From Roseibium sp. (lineage in GTDB: Bacteria > Pseudomonadota > Alphaproteobacteria > Rhizobiales > Stappiaceae), in NCBI GenBank assembly GCA_017643925.1, contig JAEPML010000011.1, positions 62,001 to 126,000 of the forward strand: DNA of 64,000 nt, written 5' to 3'. Below, in pieces: positions 54,758-63,922 of this stretch. The notes under the pieces were generated by a model that saw nothing but the letters and a program-made list of their open reading frames with translations, was not told the origin of the DNA and did not search any database. A program made the translations under genes and the position numbers. Position 1 is the stretch's first letter. Every line of letters starts with the position of its first letter.

Positions 54758-55354
54758 ATGACGAGCTACAGCACAGCATCATCGGCAACGCTGGACTTTT
54801 TGAGGAAGAGGCGGTCGCATCCGGCCATCACCATGACGTCACCGGGGCCAACCAAGGCGCAGATCGATGACATTCTCACCATCGCGGCGCGCGTTCCGGA
54901 CCATGGCAAACTCGCTCCGTGGCGCTTCATTCTGTTTCCATCTTCCGACGGACCGAGGATTGGTGAGCGTTTGGCGGCGCTCTATGAAGCCAGGAACGGA
55001 TCGCTTGACGCGGCACAGCGCGAAAAGGAATTGACACGTTTTACTCGGGCACCGGTCGTCATTGGTGTTCTCAGCACAGCGGCTGATCATCCGAAAATTC
55101 CGGTCTGGGAGCAGCAGCTTTCCGCCGGTGCCGTTTGCCTGAACCTGATCACGGCCGCAGCTGCGTGCGGATTTGCCTCGCAATGGATCACCGAATGGTA
55201 CAGTTTCGATGCAGGAGCCGCCGCATATCTGGGGGCTGGCGCCAATGAGCGTTTCGCGGGGTTCATTCACATCGGAACACCCTCGCAGCCACCGGTCGAA
55301 CGGGCGCGCCCGGACATCTCCGACATCACTTCAACCTGGACTGAACAGAAATAA
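54758..55354 (+). CDS. Nitroreductase family protein
   Basis: 198-residue FMN-dependent nitroreductase of the YdjA type. The FMN-binding start is TLDFLRKRRSHPAITM, with ARVPDHGKLAPWRFILF as the conserved NADPH/FMN block. It lacks any signal, so it is cytoplasmic. Natural substrates of YdjA-like members are unclear. The next gene, a flavin reductase, begins four bases after the stop, so they form an operon. Confidence 0.92.
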   Translation: MTSYSTASSATLDFLRKRRSHPAITMTSPGPTKAQIDDILTIAARVPDHGKLAPWRFILFPSSDGPRIGERLAALYEARNGSLDAAQREKELTRFTRAPVVIGVLSTAADHPKIPVWEQQLSAGAVCLNLITAAAACGFASQWITEWYSFDAGAAAYLGAGANERFAGFIHIGTPSQPPVERARPDISDITSTWTEQK

Positions 55355-55357
55355 TCC

Positions 55358-55960
55358 ATGTTCTACGAAACCGAAAAGAATGATCACGGACTGCCGCACA
55401 ATCCATTCAAGGCAATCGTATCACCACGACCAATTGGCTGGATTTCCACGCTGGACAAAGAGGGCAGGGCCAATCTTGCCCCATACAGCTTCTTCAATGC
55501 CGTCGGGGACAGGCCGCCGATCGTTATGTTTTCCTCCTCCGGCTACAAGGACAGCGTCGGCAATGTGGACGCGACAGGAGAGTTCGTCTGCAACATGGCG
55601 GGTTGGGACCTGAAAGACGAAATGAACACGTCCTCAGCCGCCGTGGCGCACGAAACATCCGAATTTGACCTGGCAGGTCTTGAGATGGCTCCGTCCAGGT
55701 TGGTCAAGGCACCCCGAGTCGCAAAGGCGGTCACTGCTCTTGAATGCAAGCACCTTCAAACCCAGCGCATGACGGCGCTGGATGGAAGCGACACGGACAG
55801 TTACGTGGTTTTCGGTCAGGTGGTGGGCGTGCATGTCGATGATCGAGTCATTGTCGATGGTCGGGTGGATGTCACGGTGTTCAAGCCGCTGTCCCGCCTG
55901 GGCTACATGGATTATGCCGTGGTGACGGAAGTCTTCCAGATGCAGCGCCCGAAAGTTTAG
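55358..55960 (+). CDS. Flavin reductase family protein (split barrel)
   Basis: 200-residue FMN-binding split-barrel protein. NPFKAIVSPRPIGWISTL and ANLAPYSFFNAVGDRPP are the signature blocks for the flavin site. The family includes NAD(P)H:flavin oxidoreductases and related proteins that supply reduced flavin. Pairing with the preceding nitroreductase suggests a shared redox function. A terminator follows 40 bases after the stop. Confidence 0.92.
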   Translation: MFYETEKNDHGLPHNPFKAIVSPRPIGWISTLDKEGRANLAPYSFFNAVGDRPPIVMFSSSGYKDSVGNVDATGEFVCNMAGWDLKDEMNTSSAAVAHETSEFDLAGLEMAPSRLVKAPRVAKAVTALECKHLQTQRMTALDGSDTDSYVVFGQVVGVHVDDRVIVDGRVDVTVFKPLSRLGYMDYAVVTEVFQMQRPKV

Positions 55961-55999
55961 TCGGAAACTGAAGCAACTGACTGAAAAGAAACAATTTCT

Positions 56000-56030
56000 G
56001 GCGTCGGGATCTCCGGCGCCTTATTTTTTT
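56000..56030 (+). terminator. Terminator after the flavin reductase gene
   Basis: GGCGTCGG (56000-56007) pairs with CCGGCGCC (56013-56020), one G-U, loop GATCT, then TTATTTTTTTG. An intrinsic terminator for the two-gene operon. Confidence 0.9.
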
Positions 56031-56043
56031 GTTGCCGACTCAC

Positions 56044-56058
56044 TTAAAGCAGCGTTAA
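56044..56058 (+). promoter_or_regulatory. CtrA-type site, distal
   Basis: TTAAAGCAGCGTTAA is a perfect TTAA-N7-TTAA. It lies 233 bases upstream of the transglycosylase start. Confidence 0.5.
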
Positions 56059-56217
56059 TCAGTCACCCGAGCCTCGATCTCCAAACGCGGTTTTCCCAAG
56101 AAAAGGCCGCAAAATTGTTTGGTATCCACAAATCCGGCTAAGTGCATTCGTAAAAGTGCGCAGACAAAATAAAAAACAAGAACGTCTGACGCAGCATTAA
56201 CCGCCCTCTGTGTGTTG

Positions 56218-56232
56218 TTAAGGTTTTGTTAA
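56218..56232 (+). promoter_or_regulatory. CtrA-type site, proximal
   Basis: TTAAGGTTTTGTTAA, followed by C, is a perfect full CtrA site 58 bases before the transglycosylase ATG, well placed near a promoter. A further TTAA half occurs at about 56250. Confidence 0.65.
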
Positions 56233-56290
56233 CCATTTGGGCGTGAAAGTTAACGAAGTAATAATTTAGTTCCGTCGGGGAGACAGCGTC

Positions 56291-57772
56291 ATGCGGGTTG
56301 CTGACACTACCTCGGTCGCGTCTAGGATCGAGCTTGCGTTTCAGTCTGCGAGTACTTCAACAGGTACTTCATTCGACTATCTTGTAAAGACCGCCGCGCG
56401 CGAGTCGTCGTTTAATCCGACGGCCAAGGCAAAAACGTCCAGTGCGACCGGCCTGTTCCAATTCATTGAATCCACCTGGCTGGAGACGATGAAACAGGCA
56501 GGACCAGAGCATGGTCTGCAGAAATACTCTGACCAGATTCACCGGACCAAGAGCGGCAAGTACTATGTCAAGGACGCGGAGATGCGGAAGGAAATCCTTG
56601 ACCTGCGCAAGGATGTCGAAATCTCCTCAAAGATGGCAGGCGCATACACGCAAAAGAATGCGCAATATCTGGAACGCAAGATCGGCCGTGAGCCAACCGA
56701 CGGCGAACTCTACATGGCGCATTTCCTTGGCGCAGGCGGTGCCAGCCGGTTGATCGACGCGACCCGCGCGAACCCGGACATGCGCGCAGACAAGATTTTC
56801 GCCGCTCAGGCCCGCGCAAACAAACCAATTTTCTACCATCGGAACGGCAAGGCCCGGTCCATGGAGGAAGTCTATCAGGTCATCGTCTCCAAGCATGATG
56901 CGGTAACGATGATTGCCGAGGTCAGCGGCAAGAAGAATCTGCGCACGTCGGGGGAGTTGAGAAGCGTCGCGACTTTGCCGAACGCCAAACCGATGCAGCA
57001 CGTGCCGACGGTTGATCCGAACACCTTCGATCATCTTGCCGGGGACAAGGCCGCCGCATTTGCCATGCGTTCAAAGCCCACCGGTTCCACGCCGACCCAG
57101 CCGACAATTGCTCAGAACAGTTTCGACCCTCTCGCAGGTGACCCGGCAACTGCGTTCGTGACGCGTGCTAAGCCGATGGGGCCGGTGCAGCTCGCTGCTC
57201 TTGAGCAGGGTCCGCCACCATTGCCTACGGATGATCCGGTTGAGTTGGCCAGGACAACGGTTCCCGCTCCCGAGGTTCGTGCCGAGCGGCCTGTAAGCAA
57301 CCCGGTTGAGCTGGCCAAGGCCTCTGTGCCGATTCCCGACAGCCGACCTCAAAAACCTGTCGACGCTGCGCCCAGCCCGGTCTTCCCGGACGATTTGACA
57401 GTCGTCGCGTCGGCAACACAGCCAGAACCACAAGTGCCCCAGAACCCACAGGCTGCCTCGCTGAACGCCGTGGACAATAACGATGCAACCACACGAGTTC
57501 TGTCGGCGTTCCAGGCTGCGGAAACGGTCAATCCGTTCGAGGCGCTGTTCCGCAATGATCAGGAATCGTCCCAGGCGGGTCTCAATCCACGATTTGCCTC
57601 CGCATTCCAGGCAGTTGAAGAAGCTGCCTTGTTCAGCGCGCTTTCCGGGAGTTCCAACCAGGTTGCCGCACAAGAGCTTGCCTTGGCCAACCAGGGTGGC
57701 CCACTGGACCTGACAAGGTTCCTGCGTTTGAAGGCCGAGGAAGAACAAAAGGACTTGCTGCCGCCAGCCTGA
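56291..57772 (+). CDS. Lytic transglycosylase-like protein without a signal peptide
   Basis: 493 residues. Residues about 20-200 form a lysozyme/SLT-like domain: the catalytic Glu is in AARESSFNPTAKAKTSSATG, followed by LFQFIESTWLETM and MAHFLGAGGASRLI. No Sec or Tat signal precedes it. The second half is low-complexity and Pro-rich, with two internal repeats: FDHLAGDKAAAFAMRSKP and FDPLAGDPATAFVTRAKP, then PVELARTTVPAPE and PVELAKASVPIPD. Export by a flagellar or other dedicated route, or an intracellular role, must be considered. GGGGAGA precedes the ATG. Two CtrA-type sites lie upstream. Confidence 0.85.
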   Translation: MRVADTTSVASRIELAFQSASTSTGTSFDYLVKTAARESSFNPTAKAKTSSATGLFQFIESTWLETMKQAGPEHGLQKYSDQIHRTKSGKYYVKDAEMRKEILDLRKDVEISSKMAGAYTQKNAQYLERKIGREPTDGELYMAHFLGAGGASRLIDATRANPDMRADKIFAAQARANKPIFYHRNGKARSMEEVYQVIVSKHDAVTMIAEVSGKKNLRTSGELRSVATLPNAKPMQHVPTVDPNTFDHLAGDKAAAFAMRSKPTGSTPTQPTIAQNSFDPLAGDPATAFVTRAKPMGPVQLAALEQGPPPLPTDDPVELARTTVPAPEVRAERPVSNPVELAKASVPIPDSRPQKPVDAAPSPVFPDDLTVVASATQPEPQVPQNPQAASLNAVDNNDATTRVLSAFQAAETVNPFEALFRNDQESSQAGLNPRFASAFQAVEEAALFSALSGSSNQVAAQELALANQGGPLDLTRFLRLKAEEEQKDLLPPA

Positions 57773-57840
57773 TGCGGCGGCAGTCGGGTCAATCCTTGGC
57801 AAAATTATGGTGAACCGATCGTTAAGCCTTTGATGTCAGA

Positions 57841-59031
57841 ATGAGTTCAGACACTTGGGAAGATTGTTTTACCGCCATGACAGTTCACGACTTTCTGCAT
57901 CAGACCGACAACCAGGCCCGCGCTCTGGATATCCAGGCAGCGCAAGAATTCGCGGAAAGCTGCCTCGCAGCGGATCCGGGGACTCAGGAGTGGAAAAGCA
58001 TGGCTGCTGCCCTGACAATTCTTCTCGATGATCCGAGCCGCGGGGTGCGAAAGGCTATCTCCAAGGTTCTGGCATCGAGCGCGCATGCTCCCGGGCACGT
58101 CGTACGTTGTCTTGCAGGCGACGTTGACGAAGTTGCAATTCCGATTCTCGAAGCCTCGCCCATTCTTTCAGAGGCTGAGCTCGTCGATTTTCTGGCCACT
58201 GGAAGCGACGCCGTCCAAAGTGCAATTGCCGGACGTGCGGACTTGCCTGCTTCCGTCAGCGCGGCGATCTGCGAAGTCGGCTGCGAAGCTGCCTGTCGCA
58301 AACTCATTCAAAACACAGGCGCGCAGGTTCTGCAGTCTTCGTTGCTGCGAATTGCGCAGCGCTTCGAGAACCACCCGGACATTTGCGACCAGTTGCTGAG
58401 AACACGAGATCTGCCGCTTTCAACGCGCTATCACCTGCTGATGCGGCTTGCGGAAAATCTCGATGATCATCCGATCGTGCTCGAGCGCGTGCCGGAGCAT
58501 CAGCGCCAAACCTTCCTGAGCGATGCCGAAGACAAGGTGGTGCTGCGGCTTGCCTTGGAAGCCGGCAGTGAAGAATTGCCGGATTTCGTCGAGCATCTTC
58601 GTGAAAGCGGAAAGCTGACCACAAGGTTGCTGTTGCGCGCCGTCTGTTGCGGTCGCTTGCGTTTCTTTGCGGCGGCCCTTGCAAACCTGGGACGGGTGCC
58701 GCTGCCGCGCTTGTGCAAATTGCTGCTGACCGTGCGCCGGTCTGCACTGCAGGCGATCCTCAGAAAGGCCGGACTGCCGTTGCGGTCCCACCAGGCGTTC
58801 CTGCTGGCGATTGATATCGCCCGCCAGGCCGAAGCTGATTTCACCTATGACCTCGGTCTGGACGAGGCCCGGATGCTTACCGAAGCCCTCCTTGAAGAAA
58901 TGCAGGACGGTGCCCTGGGCGCCGACGAAGATGTCACTGCGTTCCTGCGCCGTTTTGCGATTGATGTTGCCCGTCTCGAGGCTCGGTTGCTTGTCAAGAA
59001 CAGCCGCATCGCGATAACAAGCGCTGCCTGA
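57841..59031 (+). CDS. DUF2336 domain protein
   Basis: 396-residue, mostly helical protein of the alphaproteobacterial DUF2336 family. HEAT-like helices run through the whole length. It is Leu- and Ala-rich with no membrane segments. The family occurs near motility and signalling genes, and the function is unknown. The start ATG 57841 has no strong ribosome-binding site; an ATG at 57877 (MTVHDFLHQ) is an alternative. It follows the transglycosylase gene after 68 bases. Confidence 0.85.
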   Translation: MSSDTWEDCFTAMTVHDFLHQTDNQARALDIQAAQEFAESCLAADPGTQEWKSMAAALTILLDDPSRGVRKAISKVLASSAHAPGHVVRCLAGDVDEVAIPILEASPILSEAELVDFLATGSDAVQSAIAGRADLPASVSAAICEVGCEAACRKLIQNTGAQVLQSSLLRIAQRFENHPDICDQLLRTRDLPLSTRYHLLMRLAENLDDHPIVLERVPEHQRQTFLSDAEDKVVLRLALEAGSEELPDFVEHLRESGKLTTRLLLRAVCCGRLRFFAAALANLGRVPLPRLCKLLLTVRRSALQAILRKAGLPLRSHQAFLLAIDIARQAEADFTYDLGLDEARMLTEALLEEMQDGALGADEDVTAFLRRFAIDVARLEARLLVKNSRIAITSAA

Positions 59032-59195
59032 CCGGGACGTCTCTCTCGCTCTTTGGAAAGCTTGCCTGATTCCAGGCCACGTGGAAGGCGTGGCGAGGCT
59101 GTTATCGATTCAGGATGACTGGAACGCAGGTCTCGAAGGCACCTCCGAGATCTCTCTCAGTTGTTCTCATCGGAACGGTTTGCCAGATGGGTGTT

Positions 59196-59720
59196 TCAGG
59201 CGTCTTCCGGCTTCGGCGGGAAGGTGGCAACAAGTTCATCCGTTACGGTCTGCAACGTCTTGAGCAGCTCGACACCTGTTTCGTTGCCGTCGTCCTTTGC
59301 GCCCTCGATGACCATGGCCCTGATGGCATCCACATATTGTCCGGCCAGTTTGGCTGGAATGGCTTCGGGTGAAGGCGCTGCCTCGATGAGGTGGCACATA
59401 TTTGCAGCAACGTCGCCCACAAGCGGAAACCCGAGTGTCAGGGCCTGTCCCTTGATGTTGTGGGCAGCCTGAAACAGGGTCGCGATCGTTTCCTCGTTGA
59501 TGCCGTCGCTCTCGACCTTTTCCCAGGCGGACATGAGAGCCTTGGTCTCGTTGTCCATCCAGCCACCAAAATGATGTGACAGGCGGGAGAGGGCGGCCTC
59601 GGCTGCTTTTACCGGGTCGAACTTTTTTGCTTCGCGAGGCGTCAATTCCCGGACCTTCGACCGAAGGTTGCTCGGGGGCGTCAAGATCTCATATTGCTGA
59701 TCTTTTGCTGGGTCGGCCAT
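59196..59720 (-). CDS. Histidine phosphotransfer (HPt) protein
   Basis: 174-residue protein with an HPt helical bundle at about 75-170. The phospho-accepting His is in AAHNIKGQALTLGFP, and the conserved loop follows in LVGDVAANMCHLIE. Residues 1-60 are less ordered and charged. It relays phosphate between a hybrid kinase and a response regulator; neither partner is adjacent. It converges with the DUF2336 gene. Confidence 0.93.
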   Translation of the reverse strand: MADPAKDQQYEILTPPSNLRSKVRELTPREAKKFDPVKAAEAALSRLSHHFGGWMDNETKALMSAWEKVESDGINEETIATLFQAAHNIKGQALTLGFPLVGDVAANMCHLIEAAPSPEAIPAKLAGQYVDAIRAMVIEGAKDDGNETGVELLKTLQTVTDELVATFPPKPEDA

Positions 59721-59774
59721 CGCTGCGACAGTCCTTTTAGCTCGGTGCGCTAGAATTCTCTGCCTGCCAGTATG

Positions 59775-59789
59775 CTAAAACATACTTAA
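59775..59789 (-). promoter_or_regulatory. CtrA-like site upstream of the HPt gene
   Basis: On the reverse strand TTAAGTATGTTTTAG has TTAA-N7-TTAG, one base from the consensus, 55 bases before the HPt start. Confidence 0.4.
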
Positions 59790-59825
59790 CAGGGCGTTTC
59801 TTCGATCACTGCGGGAATCAAGACG

Positions 59826-60638
59826 TCAGTATCGGAACATCTCAGTCAGGATCCGTTCGTCCCAGCCGTGATCCGAGTCGAACATGATCACCCCTTCGGC
59901 CTTCTGAGATTCACAAATGGACACCCTGGAAACGCGGCGAATTTCGGTGTGATCCGCCGAGGCACTGACGGGGCGCTTCTGGTGATCGAGAATGTCAATG
60001 TCGACTTGCGCCCGGTTGGGCAACAAAGCGCCTCGCCACCGGCGTGGCCGGAAGGCACTGATAGGTGTCAGTGCCAGGAGTTGTGCGGTTATGGGGAGAA
60101 TCGGCCCGTGTGCCGACAGGTTATAGGCGGTGCTGCCGGCAGGAGTTGCCACGATACATCCGTCGCAGACCAGTTCTTCAAGGCGGACGCGGCCGTCTAC
60201 CGAGATTTTCAGGCGTGCTGCCTGAGAGGTTTGCCTCAGCAGTGAAACTTCATTGATCGCAAGCGCCGAGTGTTCCTTGCCGTCTTCATCGATTGCGATC
60301 AGCTCCAGAGGCCTGATCGTGGTCATGTCGGCATTCGTTAGGCGGCTGATCAGGTCGTTTTCCCGGTATTCGTTCATGAGGAAGCCGACAGACCCCCGGT
60401 TCATGCCATAGATCGGCTTTCCCGAACCCATGAACGCATGAAGGGTCTGGAGCATCAGGCCATCACCACCAAGTGCAACGATGACGTCCGCTTCCTCGGG
60501 GGCCACAGTGCCGAAGCGCGCCGTCAGGCTGTCCTTGGCCAGGCGTGCCTCTTCGGTCTCGCTTGCGACGAATGCGAGCTTTTCCACCGGAACGGACGCG
60601 GTTTGGGAAGCTTCAATGGACGGCGTCGGATGGTTCAT
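59826..60638 (-). CDS. nadK: NAD kinase
   Basis: NAD kinase (EC 2.7.1.23) phosphorylates NAD to NADP in the cytoplasm. The 270 residues have the ATP-binding GGDG in [18 protein letters not shown] near residue 55, the NxxS-type loop [14 protein letters not shown], and the sugar-binding [15 protein letters not shown]. An N-terminal extension of about 15 residues precedes the family start [11 protein letters not shown] 60638 is taken; a later start cannot be excluded. Confidence 0.95.
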   Translation of the reverse strand: MNHPTPSIEASQTASVPVEKLAFVASETEEARLAKDSLTARFGTVAPEEADVIVALGGDGLMLQTLHAFMGSGKPIYGMNRGSVGFLMNEYRENDLISRLTNADMTTIRPLELIAIDEDGKEHSALAINEVSLLRQTSQAARLKISVDGRVRLEELVCDGCIVATPAGSTAYNLSAHGPILPITAQLLALTPISAFRPRRWRGALLPNRAQVDIDILDHQKRPVSASADHTEIRRVSRVSICESQKAEGVIMFDSDHGWDERILTEMFRY

Positions 60639-60924
60639 GGGTCTGCAGGTCTTTGCAACTTTCAGTCATGCTTTCTTTGCGGCAACCGCTCGCGCATATC
60701 ATCGTGGAACGGAGCTGTCGAAATTCACAATAACCGGGTGCGCCTCGAAGGGCAGCGAAAAAATGATCAATTGAAACGAGTTACTCAGGCACCGGTCATT
60801 CGTCGCCTTCCTACGAGCAGCTTGCGTCCACGATCCGGTCCGCCCACTCGAAGAATGGATCTACAACCGATTGAGTGTTGCGCCTGGCAATTCGACGGAG
60901 TGCATTACCGGTGGGTTTCAAACT

Positions 60925-62424
60925 TCAGGAATAGTAGTCCCAGACCATCTTTCGGGCCAGGGTTTCGTCATTGTGGCGCATTCTTTCCGACAGGAGATAC
61001 GCGAGATTTTCCTGCACGATTTGAGGGTGGCTTGCAGCCAGGTTCAGAGGAGGGCCTGAGGGTTGGCCCGACGGTAGCAGAAGGCTTTCCGCACCCGGTA
61101 TGTGCACGTACTGCCAGTCCGCGCCGTATCGCGACAGCAGCGCCGGAGCGTGCCGTGTTGTGCCGGATTGAAAAAGGTGTGGCCACTTGTTCAGGAGTTG
61201 TCGGAAGTCGAATTCCCATAGCGCGCTGTCCCGCCATGCGTGCGGAAGGTCCCCCTTCAGAAAGGGCCGTAGGGTATCCCCGTCGGGAGCATGCCCAGGC
61301 TCGATGTCCAGAAGATCGAGTAATGTCGGGAAAATGTCGACGGACGATGTATAGGCCGTTACCCGATTGGCCTTGGACCCGCCGGGCATTCGGATGATCA
61401 GAGGGATGTGGTAGCTCTGTCTGTAAAAACCGCCTTTGCCCAACATCCAGTGATCTCCCATCATTTCCGCGTGGTCCGACGTGAAAATGATCAGCGTATC
61501 GTCGTGCTCTCCGATCGCCCTGAAAATCCGCCCCAGTTGGGCATCGACTTCCGAAATCATGCCGTAATAGAGAGATCTGATCCGTTTCAGGTCGCTTCGG
61601 CTCATGTCGCGAACATGCCCTTTGGCACCTGGAATATGGCTGGAAAGAAGCTGGGACTGCTGAAGTGCAGCGACAAGTGGGTGGAGCGCTGCCGCCTCCT
61701 CGGGCGACTGTGCGCCTGCAAATTCGGGTCCGTCCTCCGGATCATACATGGTGTTGTAGGGCTCCGGAACAATGACGGGCGGGTGTGGGCGCAGGAAAGA
61801 GACATGTGCCATCCACGGGCGGCTTTCTCCGTCCTGTTCCTCAAGCCAGTTCAAAAAGGCATTGGTCAGGAACGCAGTCTGGGTTTCGTCCCTGCTATAG
61901 GACGGGGCTTTTCGCGATATGCGCTGCCCGTCCTCCGGCTCCGCATGATGGATTTGATCGAAGCCCCGCGGATCGCGTCCCCGACCGGCCAGCCAAGACA
62001 GCCATGGTTTGTCATTTTCAGGCAAGCCCTGGCGCAGGTCAAAGCCAGGCAGGATGCCTTCATAGGATTGCAGCAGTGGGTCGTTGGGGTGGTGACGTCT
62101 CGGGTCGGGCGACATGTCCGTATAGCCGAACAGGGCAGGGGCATAGCCTGCGCGCCTTGCCGCGCGGGCAATGTTGTCAAAGCGATGATCCAGGGGAGCA
62201 CCGTTCCGGACAACCCGGTGATTCATCTGGTAAAGACCGGTATAGAGTGATGCGCGCGCGGGAGAGCAGGGCGCTGTTGCCGCATAATGCTGTTCGAACA
62301 CGGTCGCAGAACGCGCGAAGGTGTCCAGATGCGGTGTTTTGACGACCGGATGGCCGACAGTGCCCAGACAATCACCTCGCCACTGGTCCGCCGTGATCAA
62401 AAGGATGTTCGGACGGTTGTTCAT
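60925..62424 (-). CDS. Sulfatase-superfamily hydrolase, phosphonate monoester hydrolase-like
   Basis: 499-residue alkaline phosphatase-superfamily enzyme. The formylglycine motif CSPARASLYTG is near residue 52; the metal site includes ITADQWRGD at the N-terminus and SDHAEMMGDHWMLGKGG near residue 318. From family memory, the stretch LYTGLYQMNHRVVRNGAPLD and the PALFGYTDMSPDPR region match the phosphonate monoester hydrolase/phosphodiesterase (PMH) group more than typical arylsulfatases. There is no signal peptide, so it is cytoplasmic. It diverges from the TctC-type gene. Which ester it cleaves needs assay. Confidence 0.85.
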   Translation of the reverse strand: MNNRPNILLITADQWRGDCLGTVGHPVVKTPHLDTFARSATVFEQHYAATAPCSPARASLYTGLYQMNHRVVRNGAPLDHRFDNIARAARRAGYAPALFGYTDMSPDPRRHHPNDPLLQSYEGILPGFDLRQGLPENDKPWLSWLAGRGRDPRGFDQIHHAEPEDGQRISRKAPSYSRDETQTAFLTNAFLNWLEEQDGESRPWMAHVSFLRPHPPVIVPEPYNTMYDPEDGPEFAGAQSPEEAAALHPLVAALQQSQLLSSHIPGAKGHVRDMSRSDLKRIRSLYYGMISEVDAQLGRIFRAIGEHDDTLIIFTSDHAEMMGDHWMLGKGGFYRQSYHIPLIIRMPGGSKANRVTAYTSSVDIFPTLLDLLDIEPGHAPDGDTLRPFLKGDLPHAWRDSALWEFDFRQLLNKWPHLFQSGTTRHAPALLSRYGADWQYVHIPGAESLLLPSGQPSGPPLNLAASHPQIVQENLAYLLSERMRHNDETLARKMVWDYYS

Positions 62425-62833
62425 GTTCTACCTGCCAGACGGGGCTTGCCCGATCACTCGATTGTCGGCGACAACAATCATCTCAACCCTGCCGTCGTCA
62501 ACCGGCAAATCTGATCCAAGGCAAAAACAAACCTGCACGGGATCTGCCCTCGGTTTCAAAGAGGCGGTCGGGTTTCAATCAGGTGCGGCTGCGCATGCAA
62601 GAAAGTCAGCATCACTGGAGGATGGTCGGCTCCGGTTCGAAGTTTCAACAGGTCGCAGGAGCCCCTCTTCGGACATGGGCGTGTGTGTCTGAAAAACGCA
62701 GCCAGGGATAGTTGTTGTCCCTCCTGAATTCTGCGAAGCGGCAAGGTCCATTGAAATCGGTTAAGATATGGCTGGAATTTCAGGCGTTTCACATGGTTGG
62801 ACGATTGAGATGACAAGACCGCCGACAAGCCCG
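62425..62833. other. Divergent intergenic region
   Basis: About 410 bases between the divergent hydrolase and TctC-type genes. No gene or strong hairpin was seen. It must contain both promoters, but no clear -35/-10 pair was found. Confidence 0.5.
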
Positions 62834-63781
62834 ATGAAGACGGCATGTGTGTTCCTTCTTGTCGTGTTCCTGGCACTTCCCGCAGTACCGGCGGGAGCAG
62901 ATGACGTGCGCTTCCTGGTCCCTGCGGGAGAAGGCAGCGGCTGGGATGCGACCGCGCGCGCCGTGGGTGTTGCGCTTCAGGAAACTGGCCTCGCGGAGGT
63001 TTCGGGATACGAAAATCTTTCGGGTGGAGGTGGCAGCAGGGCGCTCATGAGCCTGATCAACGAGGCAGAGCGTCATCGCGGCACCTTGATGGTGCAATCA
63101 ACACCACTCATTCTGCGCAGCCTGACGGGGGTATACACCAAGACCTGGCAGGACGTGATACCTGTTGCCACGATAATTTCCGCCTACCAGGCAATCGCGG
63201 TTCCAGCGGACAGTCCCTATCAAACGATCGATGACCTGGTCGCGGAGTTGAAGGCTTCTCCGTCCAGGGTTCCGGTCGCCGGCGGTTCGAGCCAGCTTTC
63301 CCTGGATCACCTGACCCTTGGATTGATCGCGAAGGCAGCGGGAATAGATCTGAACACATTGAGGTATTCCCCGGCTGATGGCGGCAAGGAGGCTCTGGAC
63401 CGGATGATGTCCGGAAATGTCAAAGCAGTGGTCAGTGGCCTTGGAGAGTTGCTGCCGGCTGCAAAGGAAGGAAAAATCCGGATCCTTGGTGTCACGTCAG
63501 CCGAGCCGATTGCCGGGGTTGCTGCGCCGACGCTAAAGAGCCAGGGACTCGACGTGACATTTGCAAACTGGCGGGGATTCTTTGCGCCGCCAGGGACAAC
63601 CCAGCGAGAGGTTGCCGCCTATCGCCAGATGCTGCTCATGCTCTCGGAAACCGAGGAATGGAAGCGGATACGGGCCCGGTACAAGTGGGAGCCAATGGTG
63701 CTAACAGGCGAAGAACTGGCGCATTTTCTCAGTTCGCAGCAGTTAGACCTTGCAGCGGTTTTGGAAGGTCTGGGTGGGTGA
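62834..63781 (+). CDS. TctC-family tripartite tricarboxylate receptor-like binding protein
   Basis: 315-residue periplasmic binding protein of the Bug/TctC family. Signal peptide MKTACVFLLVVFLALPAVPAG cuts before ADD. The mature chain has VRFLVPAGEGSGWDATARAV, ENLSGGGGSRALMSL, and VAGGSSQLSLDHLT, conserved ligand-site blocks. No TctA/TctB membrane subunits follow in the window, but orphan receptors are common in this family. ATG 62834 begins the signal; ATG 62810 and 62768 are possible. The ligand is probably a carboxylate. Confidence 0.88.
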   Translation: MKTACVFLLVVFLALPAVPAGADDVRFLVPAGEGSGWDATARAVGVALQETGLAEVSGYENLSGGGGSRALMSLINEAERHRGTLMVQSTPLILRSLTGVYTKTWQDVIPVATIISAYQAIAVPADSPYQTIDDLVAELKASPSRVPVAGGSSQLSLDHLTLGLIAKAAGIDLNTLRYSPADGGKEALDRMMSGNVKAVVSGLGELLPAAKEGKIRILGVTSAEPIAGVAAPTLKSQGLDVTFANWRGFFAPPGTTQREVAAYRQMLLMLSETEEWKRIRARYKWEPMVLTGEELAHFLSSQQLDLAAVLEGLGG

Positions 63782-63922
63782 ATCCCTTCGAGCTGTGAAA
63801 GAACATATATATTTCAATAATTTACCGGAGCCGGGCTTTTTGTTGTTAACTTCGCTCTTCATTTCTTTGTTGCGGCGCACCATTCTTGTTGCATAAAAAA
63901 TAGCCCTGCGCATAATGGCGCC

